A DNA stretch of 5,396 nt from Promethearchaeota archaeon. Lineage in GTDB: Archaea > Asgardarchaeota > Lokiarchaeia > Sigyniarchaeales > Promethearchaeaceae. Shown one piece after another: positions 1 to 5,396 of the stretch; position 1 is the stretch's first letter, and each line of letters opens with the position of its first letter. The stretch covers positions 1 to 5,396 of the forward strand of contig WJKO01000726.1 of NCBI GenBank assembly GCA_014729055.1. Reading direction: 5' to 3'. A model generated the notes under the pieces. It had not been told where the DNA came from. It did no database searches and saw nothing but the letters and a program-made list of their open reading frames with translations. The translations under genes were made by a program, and so were the position numbers.

Positions 1-228
1 AGGCTTTACATATATGAAAGAAATATCGGGACCAGAGCACAAGGTCATTTAATGTCTGCGGAGAAACTTTTAGACGACAATTCTGTTCCAGATCTATTTT
101 TAAAAATTAAAATATGTGAAACACTTGCTGATGCGTTTAATAAGACTAAAGATAAACAAGAAATGAAATTCTATATGGATAAGGCGAGGCAAATCCGAAA
201 AATTTTGCAAGTAAGGGGCCTCTATTAA
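1..228 (+). CDS. C-terminal fragment of a TPR-like protein (5' end outside window)
   Basis: Frame 1 is open from the first base to a TAA at 226-228 and encodes 75 residues ending in VRGLY; the gene therefore starts upstream of the window. An in-frame ATG at 52-54 exists, but nothing marks it as the real start. Residues 33-69 read as a helix-turn-helix hairpin that fits the tetratricopeptide repeat pattern: L42, A43 and F46 in helix A, then A62 and K67 in helix B (motifs ETLADAF and YMDKARQIRKIL). A preceding segment, AEKLLDDN, could end an earlier repeat. TPR proteins are scaffolds for protein-protein contacts; the partner cannot be inferred here. The tail is charged and rich in Lys, Asp and Glu, with no membrane segment, so it is probably cytosolic. 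It is convergent with the membrane acyltransferase gene, with 41 bp between the two stops. That the frame is coding is fairly secure from its composition and helical periodicity; the TPR assignment is an inference from one motif. Confidence 0.62.
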   Translation, partial: RLYIYERNIGTRAQGHLMSAEKLLDDNSVPDLFLKIKICETLADAFNKTKDKQEMKFYMDKARQIRKILQVRGLY

Positions 229-249
229 ATTGTAGTTTAAATTGTAGTT
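226..249. repeat. Perfect 12-bp tandem duplication over the stop codon
   Basis: The unit TAAATTGTAGTT occurs twice head to tail (226-237 and 238-249). The first three bases of the first copy are the stop codon of the plus-strand gene. Because the unit is a multiple of three, the second copy places another TAA in the same frame at 238-240. It looks like a recent slippage duplication in the convergent intergenic spacer. A functional role beyond a backup stop is not evident. Confidence 0.85.
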
Positions 250-269
250 GTCTATCATATTCTCCATTG

Positions 270-1952
270 TTAGAAGGAAATACCTAAAGTTGATAATTTC
301 AATGAAATGCACACAATCAACAGAACAAAGAATAATATGATTCCAGATAGACCTAGAATGCGACCTTTCTTCTGATATTCGTTTTCCTTTTCATTTTTTG
401 CTGCTTTCTTTGCTGCGATATATGATACGAACGAAAATGGGAAGAAAATAAAACCTAATCGACTCAGCTTATAGGAAAGACGAGATTCTGCCAATCCCTT
501 ATGATTAACCTCATCTTTTTCAATTATATTCAACCATTCAGCATTATAGAACGCACCTTCTACATCCAATTTTCCCTTTTCCCACCATTTTAGCACCATA
601 GTTACTTTCTTGCCGGGAATCAAGTACGCCGCAATTGTGCCCATCATCCATTCCATACTCCCAATATAACCTATTTTTTCCCACGCCCATGTTATAAGGT
701 AGTATGCGACTAAAGTTAATGTTAAAATAATTAATGTCGGCCCCCAGTCTTGTCTTACATAAGGGTCCCCTAATATTGATGAAACAATGAAGTGGATTAA
801 ATTGTAGAGATATTGTATTGTATAAATTGTAAATGCTATAAATCCTAATCGACGGATGAAAACTGTTTTTTCCGCAAACATTTTCCCTTTTCCTCTGAAT
901 TCAACGAGTCGAATTATCATGATAATTGCACATAAGGAAAAGCCATTTAATAACAGAAATTGGAATAACCAACCTAGAAAAGGGGCGCCATTTTCAACCG
1001 TCCAGTATCGATGTTCACTTATGTTCATGTAAAGTGCAAGCGCAGGATCTATTCCTTCTTCCATTACAACTATAACCAAATTAGCAATAAAACCCGCTGC
1101 ACCAATCATAAACATGATCAATCCTACTTTTAGTAACTTCTTCCAGAACGTTAAGTCAATTTTTTTTCGCTCTTGTGATAAATATATGCCGATGATACTA
1201 CCAATACAGCTTACTGCCAAATATGGGAATATTGGTTCCCATTTTGCAGCCAAAGGTGCTAAGAAAAATCTAATCACAAAATCCCAAATGGAAGATTTAC
1301 CGAGGACAGCATATTGTATTTCCCTTCCTGTAACCGGATCAGTTGCGTACGGATATCCTGGAACTATCAGATCTGCTAAAGCCCACATCAGAGGTGTCAA
1401 TATCAATATAACTATTGCTATTATTGCGTATTGTTTTATCAATTTCGTTGTATTTTTCCATTTTCCATCCTTTGTTAAGATTGCATGTATAATTCCATTA
1501 ATTATTACGCACCACGCTATTGCGTGTATTGTTTCAAAGTGATAAGCTCCATATGTTAGAATCGCAGGATCCGTTGCTGTGATATTATCAAGATTCTTAA
1601 ATAACTCCCCTATATAACCATGATAACCAAGCAGACCTTCACACAACATTGCAAAAATCAATAGCAAGAATCCACCCATAACTTGACGCTTTCCGATATC
1701 TTTTGCACTCCGACCTCTTTTTAATTGTTTTTGCATCGAGATCATGTTCCCAGTAGCGCTTATCATCAGAAAGAAACCCGCAAGACCTCCAAGAAATGGC
1801 AATACGAATAGTAATATCAGTTCCAAAAGCGTTAAATTAGCCATATCTGCGAGTAATGCATCGAGATCTAGAATGTCACTTATAGTATGTAGAACAATCA
1901 TCATAAGCATAGCCAATCCTCGCAAAAAATCAATGGAAGAAAATCTTTTCAT
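270..1952 (-). CDS. Polytopic membrane acyltransferase, YeiB/DUF418-DUF1624 (HGSNAT-like) superfamily
   Basis: This is a complete membrane protein of 560 residues, counted from the ATG at 1952-1950. An in-frame GTG at 1961-1959 would add three residues; I prefer the ATG because it places MKRFSSIDFLRGLAM right at the N-terminus, as is usual for the family, and neither start has a strong Shine-Dalgarno. The N-terminal signature is SSID-x-LRG followed by H22 after the first membrane helix. This matches the SID-x-RG...H pattern of heparan-alpha-glucosaminide N-acetyltransferase and YeiB-type proteins, where a membrane His is thought to carry acyl groups across the membrane. HFETIHAIAW (138-147) and RLGFIAFTIYTIQYLY (368-383) match later YeiB/DUF418 landmarks. 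I see roughly 12-14 hydrophobic helices, including about 7-29, 40-67, 92-112, 142-159, 172-197, 239-259, 272-297, 322-349, 365-394, 404-425, 497-514 and 532-557. The family moves acyl groups onto extracytoplasmic sugars or related acceptors; the substrate here is unknown. After the core comes a soluble linker (about 448-490) and a two-helix tail. Superfamily fairly sure, enzyme activity inferred. Confidence 0.78.
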   Translation of the reverse strand: MKRFSSIDFLRGLAMLMMIVLHTISDILDLDALLADMANLTLLELILLFVLPFLGGLAGFFLMISATGNMISMQKQLKRGRSAKDIGKRQVMGGFLLLIFAMLCEGLLGYHGYIGELFKNLDNITATDPAILTYGAYHFETIHAIAWCVIINGIIHAILTKDGKWKNTTKLIKQYAIIAIVILILTPLMWALADLIVPGYPYATDPVTGREIQYAVLGKSSIWDFVIRFFLAPLAAKWEPIFPYLAVSCIGSIIGIYLSQERKKIDLTFWKKLLKVGLIMFMIGAAGFIANLVIVVMEEGIDPALALYMNISEHRYWTVENGAPFLGWLFQFLLLNGFSLCAIIMIIRLVEFRGKGKMFAEKTVFIRRLGFIAFTIYTIQYLYNLIHFIVSSILGDPYVRQDWGPTLIILTLTLVAYYLITWAWEKIGYIGSMEWMMGTIAAYLIPGKKVTMVLKWWEKGKLDVEGAFYNAEWLNIIEKDEVNHKGLAESRLSYKLSRLGFIFFPFSFVSYIAAKKAAKNEKENEYQKKGRILGLSGIILFFVLLIVCISLKLSTLGISF

Positions 1953-1969
1953 AGTATGCACTTTCTTTA

Positions 1970-2005
1970 TAATCTAAATAATTTAAATAATCTAAATAAT
2001 CTAAA
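1970..2005. repeat. Four 9-bp tandem repeats upstream of the acyltransferase
   Basis: The plus-strand unit TAATCTAAA occurs four times in direct tandem (1970-1978, 1979-1987, 1988-1996, 1997-2005); the second copy has one change (TAATTTAAA). On the coding strand of the acyltransferase the unit reads TTTAGATTA, and the array begins 17 bp upstream of the preferred ATG (8 bp upstream of the alternative GTG). It therefore fills the promoter/leader region. The variant copy creates TTTAAATTA, which resembles an archaeal TATA box. Such arrays can change length by slippage; whether this one does is unknown. Confidence 0.88.
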
Positions 2006-2006
2006 T

Positions 2007-2026
2007 AAAAAAATCGTATAAAAAAA
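2007..2026 (-). terminator. Paired T7 tracts downstream of the oxidoreductase gene (possible oligo-T terminator)
   Basis: Read on the minus strand, downstream of the oxidoreductase stop, there are two runs of seven T (2026-2020 and 2013-2007) separated by six bases. No stable hairpin precedes them. Archaeal RNA polymerase terminates at oligo-T stretches without a stem-loop, so this is a candidate terminator about 25-44 bases past the stop codon. The bases between the runs (minus-strand TTTATACGA) could instead be part of a promoter for the following acyltransferase gene. Assignment is tentative. Confidence 0.35.
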
Positions 2027-2050
2027 TAGGCTAAATAAATAATAAGAATC

Positions 2051-3211
2051 TTAGCAAGATTTCCAACTGTTTGATTTAATCGAATCTTTTACGTGTTCGA
2101 GTACCCTTTGCACCTTTACTGCATCGTCGAAATTAGGATGTATTTCTAAATCTTTAGCAATTGCATTAAAGAAATCATAAACCTCATGGGTAAATGTGTG
2201 TTCCCATCCTATAATATGCCCCGAAGGCCACCATTTATTTACATAGGGATGTATTCCTTCGGTTACATTTATTGTTCGGAAACCTTGTGCGAATGCTGGA
2301 TCTTCACTTGAATAGAATTCAAGTTCATTCATTCTTTCTAAGTTCCATACTATGCTGCCCTTACTGCCGTTAATTTCAAAACAGTTGTAATTACGTCGCC
2401 CAGTAGCAAACCTTGTTGCCTCAAAGCTTCCTAAAGCACCGTTGTTAAATTTTGCTAAGAAAAGAACTGCATCATCAACTGTTACTTTACCCATTTTCCT
2501 TTCCTCACTTGCAGTATGGTCTCCTAAACCGACTCCTGCGCCTGATGGAAGAGGACGTTCTTTGATGAATGTCTTTTCCATACCAATGACTTCTTTAATT
2601 CCTCCTAGTAAATATTGCGAGAGATCGACAATATGTGCGTTTAAGTCTCCGTGCGGACCGGATCCCGCAACATCTTGTCTTAATCGCCATACAAGTGGAA
2701 AGTCCGGATCTGTTATCCAATCTTGTAGGTACACTGCCCTCCAATGATAGATATCACCAATATATCCTTCATCAATTAGTTTCTTTGCGAGCTGTATGGC
2801 TGGAACCCGTCGATAATTAAATGCACACATAGCTTTGACATCATTTTTTCTAACCGCAGTAGCCATTTTTTCGGCTTCTTCTAAATTTCGAGCTAGAGGT
2901 TTTTCACAGAAAATATTAATACCCTCCTCCGCTGCGGCAATATTTGGTTCCAAATGCATGTTATTAGGTCCTGAATTGTCAAAAAGATCGATTTTATCAC
3001 TATCTATCATTTTCTTCCAATCTGTTTCAACTTGATTCCAACCAAATTGTTTAGCAAATGAATTCACATTTTCTTTTGTCCTTCCACAGACGATCTCCTT
3101 AACGGGTTCTGCTGGAGGCGGATAAAAGAACTTCGGCATCTGATTATAAGCATTTGAATGCGCTCTGCCCATAAAGGAATATCCTAACATTCCTACTTTA
3201 ATTTTTTTCAT
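2051..3211 (-). CDS. Gfo/Idh/MocA-family NAD(P)-dependent oxidoreductase
   Basis: A complete cytosolic enzyme of 386 residues, a normal length for the family, starting at an ATG (3211-3209) and ending in TAA. It is predicted to oxidise or reduce a sugar, sugar acid or cyclitol with NAD(P). The N-terminal Rossmann fold (about 1-130) opens with KVGMLGYSFMGRAH. The dinucleotide loop reads G10-x-S12-x-x-G15, with Ser in place of the usual middle Gly. The hallmark CEKPLA (102-107) supplies catalytic Lys104. The C-terminal alpha/beta domain carries GDLNAHIVDL (188-197), so D189 and H193 match the Asp/His pair known from Bacillus inositol dehydrogenase, with the same four-residue spacing. The end has the usual HPNFDDAVKVQRVLE helix. 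A segment at about 322-342 (WWPSGH, GWEHTF) is typical of one subgroup of sugar oxidoreductases, but I cannot name the substrate. Gaps of 95 bp upstream (to tex) and 98 bp downstream (to the acyltransferase ATG) argue against tight translational coupling. Family assignment is secure. Confidence 0.93.
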   Translation of the reverse strand: MKKIKVGMLGYSFMGRAHSNAYNQMPKFFYPPPAEPVKEIVCGRTKENVNSFAKQFGWNQVETDWKKMIDSDKIDLFDNSGPNNMHLEPNIAAAEEGINIFCEKPLARNLEEAEKMATAVRKNDVKAMCAFNYRRVPAIQLAKKLIDEGYIGDIYHWRAVYLQDWITDPDFPLVWRLRQDVAGSGPHGDLNAHIVDLSQYLLGGIKEVIGMEKTFIKERPLPSGAGVGLGDHTASEERKMGKVTVDDAVLFLAKFNNGALGSFEATRFATGRRNYNCFEINGSKGSIVWNLERMNELEFYSSEDPAFAQGFRTINVTEGIHPYVNKWWPSGHIIGWEHTFTHEVYDFFNAIAKDLEIHPNFDDAVKVQRVLEHVKDSIKSNSWKSC

Positions 3212-3219
3212 ATATTTCC

Positions 3220-3225
3220 ATCACT
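3220..3225 (-). promoter_or_regulatory. Possible Shine-Dalgarno site for the oxidoreductase
   Basis: On the minus strand AGTGAT ends 8 bases before the ATG at 3211. GTGAT can pair with the ATCAC of the common 16S rRNA 3' end (the right half of the AGGAGGTGAT consensus). The match is short, so the site is weak, but its spacing is right and it supports the ATG chosen. Confidence 0.3.
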
Positions 3226-3253
3226 TTATTTTCCTTATATTTCATTTCTTGAT

Positions 3254-3260
3254 CTATAAA
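3254..3260 (-). promoter_or_regulatory. TATA-like element before the oxidoreductase
   Basis: The minus strand reads TTTATAG here, following a short T-run (CTTTTTAA). If it acts as an archaeal TATA box, transcription would start about 25 bases downstream, near 3231, giving a leader of about 20 bases that includes the possible ribosome site. The bacterial alternative is a -10-like TATAAG on the minus strand at 3238-3233. Composition is so A+T-rich that chance matches are common, so confidence is low. Confidence 0.22.
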
Positions 3261-3306
3261 TTAAAAAGCTAATTACTTTTGCCGGTGAATTAAGTAGTGA
3301 AATAAA

Positions 3307-5396
3307 TTAGATAATTCTGAAGAATTCGTTTTTAGCGTCCCGAAATGCTTGTTCAATTAGATCTATTTTTTTACCAGATGGTCTCTCTAAACAATCCTTT
3401 ACCCCTGCTTTCAATATCTGGTAAATATAATCATATGCCTTTCGCGTTTTTTCGTCAGGTAATGAGATCAACTGTCTTAGAGATACATTTTTCTTTTTTA
3501 TAAATCTCTTAATTGATACAATGATTAATCCTCCGATAGCAGTCTTTGCCATTGGTAGATATTTATTTATGATGCGAGCTTGGTTATCCACGCGAAACTT
3601 GAGTGCCTTAATCCCTTTCTTATGAATTGCCATTGCTTTCTTCAATTTTGCTCTGTCAAAATCGCTTTTAGATAGTTTAATAAAATCGTCGCGTTGAACA
3701 ATTCCTCCTGTAATAGCGCCGTATTTATTATATTGGTTGCTTGTCTGTGTTTTGCTACTCTTTTTTGTCGATGACCTTCCTCCATGCATCTCTTTTTCCT
3801 TCTCATCTTCATCTAAATACATGGACAAAGCAATTCTGACTTTTTCTTCTTCCTTATGACCCTTCTTTATCTTTCTTATATCCACATTTACTACTCTAAC
3901 CTCGATTACGTCGCCGACACTCAATACTTCTGTTGGTTCTTTAATATATCCGCCGCGTCCATCAGGTCTTTTCATTTCAGAAATATGTACAAGTCCATCA
4001 TCGTGCAATCCAATATCCACAAAGGCACCGAAATCCACGACATTTCTAACGGTTCCTTTTAGTATATCCCCGATTTCAAGATCTTCCGCATGCAAAATAT
4101 TTTGTTTCAAGATTGGTTTTGGTAGATCATCTCGGGGATCTCGACCTGGTCGAATTAAAGCTATTACAATATCTTTCAGTGTTGGTAATCCAACGTCCTT
4201 TTTTAGAAAGTCCATTAATTCCTTTGGACGAATGCCACGTAATTCACTTACGAGCTCTTCTTTTCGCCCTCGATTTGATAAAATACCCGTATCTTTGCCG
4301 ATAAATTGCAGAATATTCTCGACAATCCAATAACTTTCAGGATGGATTGTTGTTGCATCTAACGGATTCTCACCATCAAGAATCTTCAAAAACCCAGCAC
4401 ATTGTTCAAATGTTTTTGCACCGATTCCAGAGATTTCTTTAATATCTTGTCGAGTCAACATGGGCTTCTTTTTAGTATATTTGTAGATTCGTTTTGCGAG
4501 AGTTGAACTCAATCCGGAAACATATTCTAATAATTTGTATGATGCAGAATTTACCATAACACCTACATTATTAACACAATCTTCGATAACTGCGTCTAAT
4601 TCTCTTTGTAACTCATATTGGTTCACATCGTGTTGATACATTCCGACACCGATGTGCTTTGGGTCAATTTTAATTAATTCTGACAAAGGATCTTGTAATC
4701 TTCTCGCAATTGAAATAGCACCTCTCGCTTCAACACCCAAATCTGGAAACTCATCAGCAGCAATCTCAGACGCAGAATATACTGATGCACCTGCCTCATT
4801 TACGATTGCATATTCTAACTGCGGAACATTTTTTGATAATTTAGATACAAACGCCTCCGTTTCCCTGCTTGCAGTTCCGTTTCCAATAGCAATTGTATAT
4901 ACTTTATATTGTGCAATAATCTTTAATACGAGTTTGGCTGCTTCTCGGGGATTTCGTTTAGGTCCAGGCGTAGGATAAATAATATTATTTTTAACAATTT
5001 TTTCTGTGTCAACATATTGTCCTTTTTCATCAATGAGAGCAATTTTGCAGCCATGAGCATATCCAGGATCTATTGCTAGTATTTTTCTTCCTTTTAAAGG
5101 CGGTTGCATCAAAAGAGACTCTAGATTCTTCGCAAAAATATTAATAGCATGTTTTTCAGCCCGTTCCTTCATATCTGAACGTAATTCTCGTTCTATTGAC
5201 CTGATTATTCGCCGATAACCATATTTTATCGCTTTCGCGTATTCTTCTAAAAACAGTGATTCTGGTTGATGTATTAATTGTGCTTTTAACCATTCAGTTA
5301 ATTCATCGTCCGGAACGTTGATATTGACGTCTAATACTTTTTCAGCTTCGCCTCTATTAATTGCTAATATCCTATGAGGGGGCATATCTTTGGCGC
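3307..5396 (-). CDS. tex: Tex family S1 RNA-binding transcription accessory protein (N-terminus outside window)
   Basis: The frame runs off the right edge. The ATG at 5385 is internal: the codons before it give AKD, and AKDMPPHRILAINRGE is the conserved segment that follows about 230 N-terminal residues in Tex proteins of about 720-785 residues. Numbering from that Met, a YqgF/RNase H-like domain spans about 99-225 (AIDPGYAHGCK at 104-114, AIGNGTASRETEAF at 166-179, NEAGASVYSAS at 196-206). The conserved IARRLQDP and GVGMYQHDV segments follow. Helix-hairpin-helix motifs lie at about 287-335 (VSGLSSTLAKRIYKY; ISGIGAKTFEQCAGFL) and an S1 RNA-binding domain at about 436-523 (GTVRNVVDFGAFVDIGLHDD, LVHISEM). 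Tex binds nucleic acids, is homologous to the core of eukaryotic Spt6 and acts in transcription; no catalysis is established for its YqgF domain. Beyond S1 lies an unusual extension of about 165 residues: a polar Lys/Ser/Glu linker (524-556), then a mostly helical basic region (557-692). Family identity is very secure; the extension's role is unknown. Confidence 0.95.
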   Translation of the reverse strand, partial: AKDMPPHRILAINRGEAEKVLDVNINVPDDELTEWLKAQLIHQPESLFLEEYAKAIKYGYRRIIRSIERELRSDMKERAEKHAINIFAKNLESLLMQPPLKGRKILAIDPGYAHGCKIALIDEKGQYVDTEKIVKNNIIYPTPGPKRNPREAAKLVLKIIAQYKVYTIAIGNGTASRETEAFVSKLSKNVPQLEYAIVNEAGASVYSASEIAADEFPDLGVEARGAISIARRLQDPLSELIKIDPKHIGVGMYQHDVNQYELQRELDAVIEDCVNNVGVMVNSASYKLLEYVSGLSSTLAKRIYKYTKKKPMLTRQDIKEISGIGAKTFEQCAGFLKILDGENPLDATTIHPESYWIVENILQFIGKDTGILSNRGRKEELVSELRGIRPKELMDFLKKDVGLPTLKDIVIALIRPGRDPRDDLPKPILKQNILHAEDLEIGDILKGTVRNVVDFGAFVDIGLHDDGLVHISEMKRPDGRGGYIKEPTEVLSVGDVIEVRVVNVDIRKIKKGHKEEEKVRIALSMYLDEDEKEKEMHGGRSSTKKSSKTQTSNQYNKYGAITGGIVQRDDFIKLSKSDFDRAKLKKAMAIHKKGIKALKFRVDNQARIINKYLPMAKTAIGGLIIVSIKRFIKKKNVSLRQLISLPDEKTRKAYDYIYQILKAGVKDCLERPSGKKIDLIEQAFRDAKNEFFRII

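Noticed and set aside
100..312. Minus-strand reading frame of 70 codons overlapping the convergent gene ends
   Set aside because: It lies across the plus-strand TPR-like coding end and the 3' end of the acyltransferase, is rich in Phe, Ile, Asn and Tyr as expected from A+T-rich shadow sequence, and shows no domain or start signal.
1114..1542. Plus-strand frame of 142 codons antisense to the acyltransferase
   Set aside because: It is fully inside a convincing membrane-protein gene, and its sequence has the mixed composition of an antisense shadow with no recognisable motif.
1970..2005. CRISPR-like array
   Set aside because: The 9-bp units are contiguous with no spacers; this is a simple tandem repeat.
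3272..3298. Possible stem-loop after the tex stop as a terminator
   Set aside because: Only about five base pairs (TACTT with AAGTA) around a loop of 13 bases, with no T-run directly after; too weak to call.
3310..3717. Tandem SH2 domain in the Tex tail, by analogy with Spt6
   Set aside because: The position matches, but there is no FLVR-type arginine strand or SH2 spacing; the region looks helical and basic.
4652..4978. Plus-strand frame of 108 codons antisense to tex
   Set aside because: It overlaps the highly conserved YqgF region of Tex, which explains the open frame; there is no independent evidence of coding.
5383..5385. ATG as the true start of the tex gene
   Set aside because: The codons upstream (AKD) stay in frame to the window edge, and the following PPHRILAINRGE segment is internal in the family, so the N-terminal part must lie beyond the window.

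Overview
This A+T-rich window carries four protein-coding genes and no RNA gene, CRISPR array or transposon that I can recognise. The organism is probably an archaeon, possibly of the Asgard type, but this is a low-to-moderate inference. The hints are intergenic oligo-T tracts with no hairpin, TATA-like sequences, weak or absent Shine-Dalgarno motifs, a TPR-type protein tail, and a Tex protein that in places resembles the eukaryotic SRBD1 branch. An A+T-rich bacterium is not excluded.

Layout from left to right: (1) The C-terminal 75 residues of a plus-strand protein, cut by the left window edge, end at 228 and resemble a TPR hairpin. The stop lies inside a perfect 12-bp tandem duplication that supplies a second in-frame stop. 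(2) Convergent to it, on the minus strand, is a membrane protein of about 560 residues of the YeiB/DUF418-DUF1624 (HGSNAT-like) acyltransferase superfamily, with an extra C-terminal two-helix module. (3) Upstream of that gene is an 89-bp spacer with four 9-bp tandem repeats and two T7 tracts on the transcribed strand. (4) Next, on the minus strand, is a complete Gfo/Idh/MocA-type NAD(P)-dependent sugar or cyclitol oxidoreductase with its catalytic Lys/Asp/His set intact. (5) After a 95-bp spacer, and reaching the right edge, is a Tex-family (Spt6-like) RNA-binding protein. It lacks its N-terminus because of the window edge and has a long C-terminal extension of unknown nature.

The three minus-strand genes point the same way, but gaps of about 90 bp, each with promoter- or terminator-like sequence, suggest separate or loosely linked transcription units rather than a tight operon. 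The oxidoreductase and the membrane acyltransferase could both act in sugar or surface-glycan metabolism; that link rests only on adjacency. Tex is a general transcription/RNA factor and is probably just a neighbour.

I see no convincing undescribed multi-gene system. The points most worth following are the Tex C-terminal extension, the unusual residues in the Tex core, the 9-bp repeat array before the acyltransferase start, and the C-terminal add-on of that acyltransferase.
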